The notes under the pieces: generated by a model
The model's database searches: none
What the model was told of the DNA's origin: nothing
The model's input: only the letters and a program-made list of their open reading frames with translations
Part shown: positions 1 to 11,499 of the stretch, piece after piece
Position numbering within the stretch: position 1 is the first letter of the stretch
Layout of the letters: every line of letters begins with the position of its first letter
Position numbers and translations under genes: made by a program
Assembly (NCBI GenBank): GCA_037893225.1
Contig: JAZGUH010000559.1
Span: forward strand, 434,001-498,000
From: Hippasteria phrygiana
Lineage: Eukaryota; Echinodermata; Asteroidea; Valvatida; Goniasteridae
Reading direction: 5' to 3'
Length of the DNA: 64,000 nucleotides

Positions 1-689
1 GAGTCGTCCTTGCCCATTGCAGAGCTGCCCAAGTCGTCTGAGCCCTCGCCTATATAAGTCATCGCCAGTAAGATCTTTTAAGTTATATATTGTATAAGAT
101 CTTTTCTTAATTCTACACTTGTTAAACCCTATTGATTCTCGAATATTCTCATTATTAAATCACATTGTTTCTCTGTTCTTATATCAGTGTGATCTTGTTT
201 GATTTCTTTGTTGCATCTGAGAAAATTCAGGTTTTTTCTAGTAATTTTTATTTACGGATAGTCTGGAGATTTTCAGACCGTAATACTTGACTGATCACTA
301 TGTCTCAGAGGTTACGAGACATTCGGATGTCTCAGAGGTTATATTTTGTCTCAGAGCTATTTTTTGTTATTTATTAACTGTGATTGTTCAAAAGGTTACC
401 CATATCCTAGTGATACAAAACCAGTGCCCTCTAACGCCGCCTTAACGCATAAGGTCTACTGATATTTTTATTTAATGGGAAGGGACGGGCATGCATATAT
501 ATTACTTTTAGGGCATGCATACATATTTCAAACATTGGTGATTTTGCATAACCGACCCTGTGAGAACTAATAGCCCGTAAAATACACATTGAAAATTTGG
601 CATGCAATTGTGATATTGACACAATTGAAGCAAACTTTCGAAGCCGTAATTAACTTATTAATTAAATCGTATTTTGTGATGATGACATC
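1..689. other. Left host flank of the large element; no gene seen
   Basis: AT-rich sequence outside the left end of the 23-kb element. A TATA-like TATATAAG sits at 51-58, followed by about 350 bp without a long reading frame. The words GTCTCAGAG and GAGACATTCGGATG recur at about 300-350. The layout (TATA box, then a long AT-rich leader) could be a solo or truncated LTR, but I see no TG...CA ends or polypurine tract and cannot support that call. Confidence 0.3.
685..689. repeat. Target-site duplication, left copy (ACATC)
   Basis: ACATC lies directly before the outer end of the left TIR and is repeated at 23891-23895 directly after the right TIR. The next base outward differs on both sides, so the duplication is 5 bp. 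This length fits a DDE (retroviral/Polinton-type) integrase, which usually makes 4-6 bp duplications; Polintons classically give 6 bp. Confidence 0.75.
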
Positions 690-1779
690 AGTAGTAGGTA
701 AAGGCTGATTTCAGACCACCTCTAAATTTCTCCTACCCCTATACGACAAAAATTTCAAAAACCTCTAAAAATCGAAAACCGAGAAAAAAGCTCTCCGCCA
801 AAAATCGCCCAAATTTCGCGCCCAAAAATCTCTCTAAACTAAAATCCAAAATCCAAAATCTCAAATCTCAAACTCAAATCCCTAATCCCAAATCTAAAAT
901 CTTAAAATATAAATCTAAAATCCCAAATCCCAAATCTAAAATCTTAAGCTAAAATCCCAAATCCCAAATCTAAAATCTCAAACTCAAATCCCAAATCTAA
1001 AATCTTAAAATCAAATCTGAAATTCAAATCCCAAACCCCAAATCTAAAATCTTAAACTAAAATCCCAAATCCCAAATCTAAAATCTTAAACAAAAATCCC
1101 AAATCCCAAATCCTAAATCTAAAATCTTAAAATCAAATCTTAAATTCAAATCCCAAATCCAAAACCCCAAATCTAAAATCCCAAACCCCAAATCTAAAAT
1201 CTCAAACTCAAATCTCCAATTCAAATCACAAGCCTCAAAATCAAATCTTAAATTCAAATCCCAAATCTCCAATTCAAATCCCAAATCTCCAATTCAAATC
1301 ACAAATCTCCAATTTAAATCTCAAATCACAAATCCCAAAAATTCAAAATCTCCAGCTAAATTTCTAAGAGTCGTTGTATAGGTTTGGGGGGTTTTTGAAT
1401 ACAGGCGACTATGACCCAACAAAATTTATAAGAGTCGTTGTATAGGTTTGGGGTGTTTCGGAATACCGGCTGCTGACTCAGCTAAATGTCTAAGAGTCGT
1501 CGTATAGAATTAAGATGTTTCGGGTTATGAGTTGTATAGAATTGGGGTGTCGTCTCAAACATACCGTTTGCCTCTGGTAATTTTTTTGGCGAATCCAGGA
1601 TTGTTTGCGAGGTTGAAATGGGTGTGTATATGCAATAAACCCTCAACTCTATCTCGCCCGATATCGCTACTCTTCTCTCTTTCTATATTTTACACCCATC
1701 ACCCTCTATCGCTAAAATAAGGGGTAAAAAAAAAAAGTTTTTTTATCTTAAAGAAATAAAATGGTTATCTATAATAGAG
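690..1779 (+). repeat. Left terminal inverted repeat
   Basis: Reverse-complement match to 22350-23890. From outside inward it holds a unique outer segment (690-840), an AAATCCC/AAATCTAAAATC minisatellite, repeated AAGAGTCGTTGTATAGG words (about 1368-1560), and an inner segment ending at the ATG at 1780. The inner part (CATCACCCTCTATCGCTAAAATAA, then TCTTAAAGAAATAAAATGG; each quoted separately) is nearly identical on the right. The left TIR is shorter mainly because its minisatellite is shorter and it lacks the segment seen at 22800-23040. Confidence 0.9.
840..1370 (-). repeat. Telomere-like minisatellite in the left TIR
   Basis: Degenerate tandem words AAATCCCAAATC, TAAAATC and CAAATCTCC fill this stretch. 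On the minus strand they read GATTTGGGATTTTAGATTT, so the G-rich strand runs 5' to 3' towards the outer left end. No gene is present; short open frames here are repeat artefacts. Confidence 0.85.
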
Positions 1780-2529
1780 ATGGAAACACAACAGTTAATA
1801 GAAGTGCCCGAACTTTTAGAAAAAATTGTTTCTGTATTTAAACATACTCGACACGTTACAAATTGTATGGATGATGATGAAGATCATTATACACGCGATA
1901 CAAATAGACCATATAAAAGTAGATTTAAAATCTCTAATAAAAATAGTACACCTCTGTGCTAGTAAAGGCATGTTGCTTAATCTGATAGATTGTTTATACA
2001 ATATAGCCGGAAAAGAGCAACTCGTAAAACATATGCGAGAAAAAAAAGAAATTTATTTTGTTGTATACTTTTATATTCCTTATCACAAAGATGAAGACTT
2101 AGACATTAGAGCAGAAGATGAATATCTAATAGAATATCTTATTTATTCCAGGCAAGAATATAAACACGATGAAGATCCTTTTGAAATTGATTTAAAAGAT
2201 TTGGTTTCAAAAAGTTATAGCGAATGGTTAGAGGCCGGCTATATATATGCAGAAGATACCGATGACGAAGAAAACATATTGGAAGCGAAGAAGAGTATCG
2301 TGAATTTATGATAAATGAAGCAATCAAAGAATATATTAGAAACAATAGCAGACCGCGACTCATCGAAATAACTGCCGATGATATCTTTAAATTTGAAGAT
2401 AGCGAATGTTTTCATAGAAGCGACTTATACGAACCCGACAACGAAATCGATTATGAAGCCTTCTTATACGAAACAGATAACGAAAGCGAAGTCGGCGATT
2501 ACTTGCATCCTATAATACCATTTTGTTGA
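1780..2529 (+). pseudogene. Unknown acidic protein gene, first gene inside the left TIR
   Basis: I do not recognise this protein. The ATG at 1780 is the first base past the inner end of the TIR and opens METQQLIEVPELLEK. The best coding sequence starts in frame 1, continues in frame 2 (about 1890-2280, including HLCASKGMLLNLIDCLYNIAG), then returns to frame 1 (about 2290-2529, ending HPIIPFC). The two shifts compensate, so one gene of about 250 codons with two small indels is more likely than three genes. The C-terminal half is rich in Asp, Glu and Tyr and has no membrane segment. AT-rich codon use matches the neighbouring element genes. The two frames overlap at an ATGA at 2308, which could also be a true start/stop overlap. 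The position next to the TIR suggests an early gene driven by TIR sequences (inference). Confidence 0.5.
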
Positions 2530-2548
2530 GCCGATTAATGATTTAAAA

Positions 2549-3403
2549 ATGATACTTTTTAGATGCGATAATATTATTATTATTAAAATGACAAACAACA
2601 AAAATTACGTCGTAGTTTTTAACCACGAAAAATATACAAGTACCAAACATACTGTTTATGGTGACTTTGATTCGCGTAAGGTTATGATTAAAGAACCCAC
2701 AACAAACCCGCTAACGTCTTTGACAAACTGGATTTATTCAAACATAAAGTATAAACACAACGATGAACTGTACAACCTCATGTTTAAATTTCCGAGAAAC
2801 AAGATTTACCCATTTAATGCGGAAAATGAAGCACACGCAGGGTACCAATTATGTTATAATATGACTTCTATAGAAAACATTTCACAACCGAAAGAGAACG
2901 AAAAATACCTGATGAATTGTCTCAAAAAACTAAACGAGGTTGTATATAAATGTATCGAAGATAACTCGTCAAATTTGCCTATATCAACCCTTAATTCTTT
3001 TAACGATAGTTTATACGAAGAAAATAAAATTGACCACGTCGTAAAACCCCCATTTTCATATTCGAAATTTAAAAAAACCAACGGAGAATATGTCTTTGAT
3101 AAAACGAGTACACAAAAAATGCACATCAAACTCCTTACGAGAAAAAATAGAAACTACATAAAAAAATTATCAAAACTGTACGACAAGTCGAAACGGGAAA
3201 TTATCGACTTTTCCGATTATATCGATCGACCTAGTTATATAACGCCCTTAGTTAGCGTTGATAATATTTATTGGGGTTCGCACGGAGAAAACTCTTACGG
3301 AGCTTCAATCAAATACAATGTTCAGCAAGCTATTATTTGTCGAGCCGATTCGGCTATCATAGCACCGGAGAGATTAATTTGTGATATCGATTCTGACGAA
3401 TAG
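2549..3403 (+). CDS. Intact unknown viral-type protein, 284 codons (start may be 2588)
   Basis: This is the only full-length undamaged reading frame in the element. The frame opens at 2549, but a second Met at 2588 (MTNNKNYVVVFNHEKY) is the more natural start, giving about 271 residues. The protein is lysine- and asparagine-rich with no signal peptide or membrane helix. The C-terminal part has a pattern VDNIYWG...YGASIKYNVQQAI, which loosely recalls the end of DUF5871-like or ssDNA-binding-like proteins of large DNA viruses. That is a faint resemblance from memory, not an identification. It lies 20 bp after the acidic gene on the same strand, so the two may be co-transcribed. It ends in an acidic CDIDSDE tail. 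Survival of this frame while its neighbours are broken may be chance. Confidence 0.6.
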   Translation: MILFRCDNIIIIKMTNNKNYVVVFNHEKYTSTKHTVYGDFDSRKVMIKEPTTNPLTSLTNWIYSNIKYKHNDELYNLMFKFPRNKIYPFNAENEAHAGYQLCYNMTSIENISQPKENEKYLMNCLKKLNEVVYKCIEDNSSNLPISTLNSFNDSLYEENKIDHVVKPPFSYSKFKKTNGEYVFDKTSTQKMHIKLLTRKNRNYIKKLSKLYDKSKREIIDFSDYIDRPSYITPLVSVDNIYWGSHGENSYGASIKYNVQQAIICRADSAIIAPERLICDIDSDE

Positions 3404-3439
3404 AGTTTAACGTTATGAAAAGTTATTAATTAAATTATC

Positions 3440-4359
3440 GCGCTCATAAAATAAGAGAAATCGATGCTACGATCGATATCGATAATTTAAATTTGAAAAT
3501 TCTAAACAGTTTATCTAGCCATCAACAATTTTGTTTCATTTGGCAAACTTGCGAAAGTTTCGATCTTTACAAAAACAGCGGCTATAAAAAGTCTCTCAGT
3601 TATAAAAACGATTCAGACAAAAGACAAAAAAATTAACAAAACCTATTTAATGATAGCGTCGAGATATATAGATATAGATCTATCATTATTAAAGATACAG
3701 CCGATATCTTGTTTATGTGAAAGTAATAGTTTCATCAAAGATGAAGCTGGTATGTATTGTTCAAAGTGTAAAACGGAACAAAACGTTATAGATATTGTCC
3801 AAGTTTTAAAGATGTAGATAGAGCAAATTTATCAAATAAATATACGTATACTCGCAAGGGTCATTTCAGAGATGCCATGAAAAAGTTTCAAGGTGATCAA
3901 AATGTAGATCAGGCTAAAATATTCAAAGTCGTACTATATATAAACGACGAAATTAAACAACACAAGCTTTCGTCGCGTTTATCCGATAAAAATTGCATCA
4001 CTAAAGATCAAGTATATATGTTTTTATCTGAAAACAACTTTTGTAGTTTTTACGATGATATAAATCTAATTTATAATTTAATTACCGGGAACAAATTTCC
4101 GAATATTGACAAATACCTAGAAGATCTGCTAAAAGATGTTGACAAGTTGGAAGAAGCTTTAAGACACTGCGGTGATAAAAGCCGTATAAACTCTTTAAAC
4201 GTAAATTATAAGCTTTATAAATTATTACAAAAAAATAACTTTAAGTGTAAAAAGGGCGATTTTTACATTTTAAAAACAAATATAAAAGAAGAAGAACATG
4301 AAGAAGTTATGATGAAAGCTTTCGAGTATTTAAAGTGGAAATGGATTCCTACAAAATAG
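3440..4359 (+). pseudogene. VLTF3-like late transcription factor (poxvirus A2 type), frame-broken
   Basis: VLTF3 proteins activate late-gene transcription in poxviruses and related nucleocytoplasmic viruses. The C-terminal 160 codons (3877-4359) are open and show the family pattern: HF..AMKKFQG, a helical middle, RINSLNVNYKLYKLLQ, and a final EHEEVMMKAF..LKWKWIPT. Upstream, in another frame at about 3640-3805, is a zinc ribbon with CLC...YCSKC spacing, expected at the N-terminus of this family. Coding-like sequence (HQQFCFIWQTCESFDLY) continues back to about 3450. Frame changes fall near 3650 and 3795, so this copy is a pseudogene unless the breaks are assembly errors. Its stop overlaps the stop of the convergent PCNA-like gene by 11 bp. 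Family assignment is from recognised motifs and no search was possible. Confidence 0.7.
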
Positions 4360-5103
4360 CCCTTTCTATATAAAACGTTACAACTCCTAAATTACCGGCT
4401 AATATAGTCATTTTAAGAGGGTCGTCTTCGTCTTTTCGGGCAAATATTTGAATCTGCTTTTCTAAATTACATATTTTTAATATAACGGCAAAGTTTTTAC
4501 TATCGAACGTACAGTTTAACAGCGGGTTAGAGTCTCTTTTCCCAATTTTTAAGCAGGAACTATATAATTGGCCTTCTTTACAACGTATAGCCAGATAGTT
4601 TTTATGTATACATAAATCAATGGATTTACTCATGCTTATCATATTTTTGATTTTAGAAAAACATATACTTTCTACGACTTGGGCGTTATAAAAAGATTCT
4701 TTGCTTGTAATTTGAGTTATTTCGCAGTCTTCGATTATACCGACTACTATTGTGTATACCTTCGAACTATTACAGTCGTTACAAACGGTAATAGATAAGT
4801 CATCGCCGCTAATTTTTAAATTTACTGATTCTTTACGTTTTATACTCTTGGTTATTTTTTGTAAGTTTTTCAAGTTTAAAAAGAAACAAGTAGGCTCTTT
4901 TTTTTGTAATTAAATTTTAAAAAATGATCTCTAGGAAGAGCGATATCTACATAAATATTTGTATTTTCATCGTAGTAAACGTGGTACAACCCAGTATCGT
5001 CGATTTTAAATTGAGTCTTTTGCATAAATGAACTCAGCATATCTACGATAGATTTTATAATATAACCGTTCATGATGGTTATGCTAAAAAAATTGTTATT
5101 CAT
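4349..5103 (-). pseudogene. PCNA-like sliding clamp, one frameshift
   Basis: PCNA clamps encircle DNA and tether the replicative polymerase. The frame opens at 5103 and reads a helix-rich first part (IIKSIVDMLSSFMQKTQFKI, then VDIALPRDHFLKF, matching the first clamp domain). The second frame (4873-4349) continues with the inter-domain region, SISITVC-like strands (DDLSITVC), the E-ITQI-SKESFYNAQVV pattern and a C-terminal DPLKMTI...FYIERAIL. Total length is about 250 codons, as in normal PCNA. The two frames meet inside an 8-base A-run (minus strand, about 4905-4912), so a single-base indel is enough to explain the break; this could be decay or a sequencing error. The gene converges on the VLTF3-like gene. 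A virus-encoded clamp beside a Polinton-type polymerase is unusual, because Polintons normally use protein priming without one. Confidence 0.7.
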
Positions 5104-5524
5104 TTTATAAATATTCGTTTATACGTTTAAACACAAGTCAGATATACAACGAGTGTAATATCAAATTTAATAATCTAGCTATATATCAAATTACAACAAG
5201 TAACAACAACTACAGCTAGCTATCAACAAAACCAACTAGCTATTAGCAAAAACAGCTAGCAAAAATCAACTAGCTATCAACTAGCTATACATCAAACTTA
5301 TAGCAAAAATCAACTAGCTATCAGCAAACTTATAGCAAAAAACAGCTAGCTATCAACAAAAACAGCTAGCTACATAGCAAAAATCAACTAGCTATCAACT
5401 AGCTATACAGCAAACTACAGCTAGCTATCAGCAAACTTATAGCAGAAATCAACTAGCTATCAGCAAACTTATAGCAAAAAACAGCTAGCTATCAGCAAAC
5501 TTATAGCAAAAATCAACTAGCTAT
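5104..5524. repeat. CTAGCTATC / CAGCAAACTTATAG tandem repeat
   Basis: Short degenerate tandem units built from AACTAGCTATCA, GCAAACTTATAGCAAAAA and ACAGCTAGC fill this stretch. The array lies exactly where the polymerase reading frame stops (5521) and before the clamp gene start (5103). It therefore marks the junction at which the rest of the polymerase, and probably other genes, were lost. Confidence 0.8.
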
Positions 5525-5907
5525 CTTGAGGCGATCGCTATATGCCTAAACGCTTCTCTCGGACATGCGGCTACTAGTTTTTCTAGCGACGTAGATAAAA
5601 ACTTAAACGAATCTAAAAATCTGAGTTGACCTATCGAAAATGAAATGTATTTTTCGGATGTTTTAGATATACACTTTAGTTTTCCGTCGGTTTCTGAAAT
5701 ACTTTGCATAATTAAATGCGCGTCGTAGTTTTCTAAATTATGAATAATGACCGGGATTGGTGTTACTCCGGGTTTGATTTTTAATTTTAAGTTACAGCAC
5801 GTATGTGCGGCTCCGCGATACTTACCGGGTATGTGGCAGTGGTCGCGACATTTTCTAAACGCGCAAATCTCTCTGTTACATATCCCACAGCATATTGGGG
5901 GATATTT
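5521..5907 (-). pseudogene. DNA polymerase B (Polinton type), downstream exonuclease fragment
   Basis: Minus-strand translation gives the signature of viral/Polinton family B polymerases: C..C and RDHCH, then PGKYRGAAH, a Cys-rich turn, PVIIHNLENYDAHLIM (exonuclease II region), and LRFLDSFKFLSTSLEKL. This continues the exonuclease domain whose N-terminal half lies at 20469-22349 on the same strand. The two are separated by the 14.6-kb repeat block. The frame is open from the block edge to the stop at 5521, where it runs into a tandem repeat. The exonuclease III motif, palm, TPR regions and thumb are absent. The fragment was probably intact when the block inserted. Confidence 0.85.
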
Positions 5908-5940
5908 AGCTGCTCCGGCGCGCAGCGCTGCGGAGCAGCT
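5908..5940. repeat. Hairpin at left edge of the CRE block
   Basis: AGCTGCTCCG...CGGAGCAGCT, 10-bp perfect arms around a GC-rich centre that itself contains GCAGCGCTGC. It is the first sequence after the polymerase fragment stops matching. The outer arm GGAGCAGCT recurs at the right edge. Confidence 0.7.
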
Positions 5941-5966
5941 ATTGTTTTCGTTAAGATTTTGTTTTT

Positions 5967-6111
5967 GGCTGTTTTGGAAACTTTTCCAAAACAGCCCTTG
6001 TTTTCGTTAAGATTTTTTGGCTGTTTCGAAAGCTTTTCGAAACAGCCCTTGTTTTCGTTAAGATTTTTTTTTTTTTCTTTTTGGCTGTTTCGAAAGTTTT
6101 TCGAAACAGCC
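5967..6111. repeat. Three covarying GGCTGTTT hairpins followed by T-runs
   Basis: Three near-perfect hairpins at 5967-5996, 6019-6047 and 6083-6111, each followed by CTTGTTTTCGTTAAGA and a T-run. The arms differ between copies in step: GGCTGTTTTGGAAA pairs TTTCCAAAACAGCC in the first, GGCTGTTTCGAAA pairs TTTCGAAACAGCC in the others. Loops are 2-3 nt. The last T-run (6128-6161) is over 30 bases. Confidence 0.8.
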
Positions 6112-6122
6112 CTTGTTTTCGT

Positions 6123-6164
<42 letters not shown>

Positions 6165-6179
6165 TCTTTTTCAGACTTT

Positions 6180-7430
6180 TTGCCCATAGACTTTGTACAC
6201 GTTTTCGTTCTGCCAGGCACTTTGGCTACTTTTATGCAGCCGATTGCCTTTAAACTAAACAGACACTTAGACCAACTGCTCAGGATGCATGCCGAACTTT
6301 TACGTCATGATGACGTCATCACGTGATTTTTTATGAATTTTTGAATTTTGAAAATCGTAACATTCATTAAATTATATCTAGCGAACAAAACAAGATATTT
6401 TCAAAATTCTTTTTCTTATAGCTTTGGTATGTCTCAAAGATATGCCTTAAAAAGCGAAAATTGTGTGACGTCATGATGACGTCATCAAAAATGCTTTTTT
6501 TTTTTTACGCATGTAAGGGTCAATCTGATTGCAAAAATGTATATATTGAATTTTGCTGTACCCAATTCCAAAATTTCATGATCGTGGCTCACTCAAGTAA
6601 GAAATGACAGCCATTTCAAAATTTAGACCAAATTCAATATAACACAAAGGAATTCTGGGACGGGCTGATAACCATGGCTATTATGAGCTTGCTGTTTATA
6701 AAAGGGGTTGATTTCTAGTCTTTTTTCAAGTCGCTGAATTTTTGAAGTTTTAAAATCGTAACATTCTTTTCAATATATCTAGCGAACAAAACAAGATATT
6801 TTCAAAATTATTTTTGTTACAGCTTTGGTATGTCTCAAAGATATGCCCTAAATGGCGAAAATTGTGTGACGTCATGATGACGTCATCAACAATATTTTTT
6901 TTTTAAAACGCATGTAACGGTCAATCTGATTACAAAAATGTATACATTGTATTTTTCTGTACCCAATTCCAAAATTTCATGATCGTGGCTCACTCAAGTG
7001 TGAAATAGGAGCCATTTCAAAATTTAGACCAAATTCAATATAACACAAAGGAATTCTGGGAAGGGCTGATAACCATGGGTATTATGTGCTTGCTGTTTAT
7101 AAAACGGGTTGATTTCTAGTCTTTTTTCAAGTCGCTAAATTTTTGAAGTTTTAGAATCGTAACATTCTTTTCAATATATCTAGCGAACAAAACAAGATAT
7201 TTTCAAAATGCTTTTTGTTATAGCTTTGGTATGTCTCAAAGATATGCCCTAAAAAGCGAAAATTGTGTGACGTCATGATGACGTCATAACAAAAATATTT
7301 TTTTCAAGTCGCTAGAATATTGCCCATAGCATTTGCAAACGTTTTCTTTCTTACCGGCCACTTTGGCTACTTTTAAACTTGGCAGACACTTACCCCAACT
7401 GCTCACAATGTGTGCCGAACGTTTACGTCA
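6180..7430. repeat. CRE block: GCCCATAG / AATATAACAC modules
   Basis: Repeated segments contain CGTAACATTC, ATCTAGCGAACAAAACAAGA, CTTTGGTATGTCTCAAAGAT, then GTGTGACGTCATGATGACG and CTCACTCAAGTAAGAAAT. The unit recurs at about 8390-10180 and 13000-13600. No coding sequence. Confidence 0.7.
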
Positions 7431-8170
7431 TGATGACGTCATCACATGTCACGTGACGTCATCTTAAAGGGGCATTTTTCGAAGCCATATATAAACAAAA
7501 GTACAAGTCCGATTAAGTTGAAAAATAATACCTAGGTAGCCCAGTAGGTTTTTAGATGAAATTTGACTTGACATTATGATGACGTCATCACATGTCCTTA
7601 ACGTCATTTTAAAGGGGCAGTTTTTGAAGCCGTATATAAACAAAAGTACAAGTCCGATTAAGTAGAAAAATAATACCTAGGTAGCCCAGTAGGTTTATAG
7701 ATGAAAATTGACATGACATGATGACGTCATCACATGCCACATGACGTCATCTTAAAGGGACAGTTTTTGGAGCCATATATAAACAAAAGTATAAGTCCGA
7801 TTAAGTTGAAAAGTAATATCTAGGTAGCCCAGTACATATAGGTTTATATATGAAAATTGAATTGACATTATGATGACGTCATCTTAAAGGGGCAGTTTTT
7901 AAGGCCATATAAACAAAAGTATCAGTCCGATTAAGTTGAAAAGTAATATCTAGGTAGCCCAGTACATATAGGTTTATATATGATAAGTGACTTGACATTA
8001 TGATGACGTCATCACATGTCACGTGACGTCATCTTAAAGGGGCTGTTTATGAAGCCATATATAAACAAAATTATAAGTCCGATTAAGTTGAAAAGTAATA
8101 TCTAGGTAGGTCAGCAAGTTTATAGATGAACATTTATGTGACGTTATGATGACGTCATCACATGTTACTA
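7430..8170. repeat. CRE block: ~143-bp tandem units, class GTCCGATTAAG
   Basis: Five units aligned on AAGTCCGATTAAG at about 7505, 7650, 7793, 7923 and 8075 (spacing 130-152 bp). Each holds ATGACGTCATC twice, a CTTAAAGGGGC word and CATATATAAACAAAAG. Related arrays lie at 10280-11010 and 13680-14150. Confidence 0.8.
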
Positions 8171-11100
8171 CTACAAACAACTTTAATTAATTTCAAAATT
8201 ACCAAAGAAAACTGGCAGCAGCGCGATTGTTTGACAAACTTAAATTATTGTATTCACATTTCACATCCAAACTAAAAAAAACAAAAACGAAACAGCCCTG
8301 TGTTTGTCCACAAACACCAACCTCATGCCTCTAGTTTTTTTTTCTTCTTCTTTTTCAGACTTTTGCCCATAGCATTTGTACACGTTTTCTTTCTGACCGG
8401 CACTTTGGCTACTTTTAAGCAACCGATTGCATTTAAACTTAGCAGACACTTAGACCAACTGCTCAGAATGCATGCCGATCTTTTACGTCATGATGACGTC
8501 ATCACGTGATTTTTTATGAATTTTTGAAATTTGAAAATCGTAACATTCATTAAATTATATCTAGCGAACAAAACAAGATATTTTCAAAATTATTTTTCTT
8601 ATAGCTTTGGTATGTCTCAAAGATATGCCATAAAAAGCGAAAATTGTGTGACGTCATGATGACGTCATCAAAAATGCTTTTTTTTTTTAACGCATGTAAG
8701 GGTCAATCCGATTACAAAAATGTATACATTGTATTTTTCTGTACCCAATTCCAAAATTTCATGATCGTGGCTCACTCAAGTAAGAAATGACAGCCATTTC
8801 AAAATTTAGACCAAATTCAATATAACACAAAGGAATTCTGGGACGGACTGATAACCATGGCTATTATGAGCTTGCTGTTTATAAAAGGGGTTGATTTCTA
8901 GTCTTTTTTCAAGTCGCTGAATTTTTGAAGTTTTAAAATCGTAACATTCTTTTCAATATATCTAGCGAACAAAACAAGATATTTTGAAAATTATTTTTGT
9001 TACAGCTTTGGTATGTCTCAAAGATATGCCCTAAAAGGCGAAAATTGTGTGACGTCATGATGACGTCATCAACAATATTTTTTTTTTAAAACGCATGTAA
9101 GGGTCAATCTGATTACAAAAATGTATACATTGTATTTTTCTGTACCCAATTCCAAAATTTCATGATCGTGGCTCACTCAAGTAAGAAATAACAGCCATTT
9201 CAAAATTTAGACCAAATTCAATATAACACAAAGGAATTCTGGGACGGGCAGATAACCATGGCTATTATGTGCTTGCTGTTTATAAAAGGGGTTGATTTCT
9301 AGTCTTTTTTCAAGTCGCTAAATTTTTGAAGTTTTAAAATCGTAACATTCTTTTCAATATATCTAGCGAACAAAACACGATATTTTCAATTTCTTTTTTG
9401 TGATAGCTTTGGTATGTCTCAAAGATATGCCCTAAAAGGGAAAAAATGTGTGACGTCATGATGACGTCATCAAAAGTGTGATTTTTTAAAACACATATAA
9501 GGATAAGTCCGATCGTCATGAAAAGTGGTGGGTAGGTAGATACTGTCACTAGCATGCAAAATCTAAAATGAGGTCATAATGACGTCATCACGTGACTTTT
9601 TATGAATTTTTGAAATTTTAAAATCGTAACATTCTTTTCAATATATCTAGCGAACAAAACAATATATTTTCAAAATTATTTTTGTTATAGCTTTGGTATG
9701 TCTCAAAGATATCCCCTAAAAGGGAGAAAATGTGTGACGTCATGATGACGTCATCAAAACATTTCTTTTTTTAAACGCATGTATGGGTCAATCCGATTAC
9801 AAAAATGTATATATTGAATTTTCCTCTCCCTGATTCCAAAATTTCATGATCGTGGCTCACTCAAGTAAGAAATAAGAGCCATTTCAAAATTTAGACCAAA
9901 TTCAATATAACACAAAGGAATTCTGGGACGGGCAGATAACCATGGCTATTATGTGCTTGCTGTTTATAAAAGGGGTTGATTTCTAGTCTTTTTTCAAGTC
10001 GCTAAATTTTTGAAGTTTTAAAATCGTAACATTCTTTTCAATATATCTAGCGAACAAAACATGATATTTTCAATTTCTTTTTTGTGATAGCTTTGATATG
10101 TCTCAAAGATATACCCTAAAAGCGAAAATTGTGTGACGTCATGATGACGTCATAAAACAATTCTCTTTTTCAAGTCGCTAGAATATTGCCCATAGCAATT
10201 GTAAATTTTTTCTTTCTTACCAGCCACTTTGGCTACTTTTAAACTTGGCAGACACTTACCCCAACTGCTCACAATGTGTGCCGAACTTTAACGTCATGGT
10301 GACGTCATCACATGTCACGTGACGTCATCTTTAAAGGGGCATTTTTCGAAGTCATATATCTACAAAAGTACAAGTCCGATTAAGTTGGAACGTAATATCT
10401 AGGTATGCCACTGGGTGTTATAGATGAACATTGACATAACGTTATGATCAAGTCATAACATGTCACGTGGTTTCCTCTTAAAGGGGCACTCGCTAGATTA
10501 TTGCCCTTAGCATTTGTAAACGTTTTCTTTCTTACCGTTCACTTTGGCTACTTTTAAACTTGGCAGACACTTACCCCAACTGCTCACAACGTGTGCCAAA
10601 CTTTTACGTCATGATGATGTCATCACATGTCACGTGATGTCATCTTAAAGGGGCATTTTTTCGAAGCCATATATCTACAAAAGTACAAGTCCGATTAAGT
10701 TGAAACGTAATATCTAGGTATGCCACCGGGTGTTATAAATGGAAATTGACATGACGTTATGTTGACGTCATCACATGTCACGTGACGTCATCTTAAAGGG
10801 GCAGTTTTTGAAGCCATATATAAACAAAAGTACAAGTCCGATTAAGTTGAAAAGTAATATCTAGGTAGCCTAGTAGGTTTATAGATGAAAATTGACATTA
10901 CATTATGATGACGTCATCACATGTTACGTGACGTCATCTTAAAGGGGCAGTTTTTGAAGCCATATATATTAAGAAGTACAAGTCCGATTAAGTTGAAACG
11001 TGGTATCTAACATGAATTTTAAACAATTTTGTAGAATTATTTTTGTAATATATTTTTAGGTCATACACACTTAAATATAAATGTGAAAAATGTGTGACGT

Positions 11101-11301
11101 CTGATGACGTAATCATGGTCATCAACTGCTTGTATGCTCACATTTCTAAAAAGATTATGAATAAGCCTACATGATTGCTTGACCTAGACGACCATAAAAC
11201 GAGATATTTTATCCACCATTGAAATCTCAAGAATAAGAATCAAACTACCAAAAAAAACCAAAACGAAACAGCCCTGTGTTTGTCCACAAACACTAAAGCT
11301 C

Positions 11302-11336
<35 letters not shown>

Positions 11337-11499
11337 CCCCTTCTTTTTCAGCCAAATGCCCATAGCATTTGTACACGTTTTCTTTCTTACTGGCACTTTG
11401 GCTACTTTTATGGTGCCGATTGGCTTTAAACTTGGCAGACACTTAGACTAACTGCTCAGAATGTATGCCGAACATTTACGTCATGATGACGTCATCACG

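Noticed and set aside
5803..6189. Phe-rich open frames, also at 12429-12708 and 15136-15549
   Set aside because: Produced by T-runs after the GGCTGTTT hairpins and by repeat modules; the same peptide recurs in each copy.
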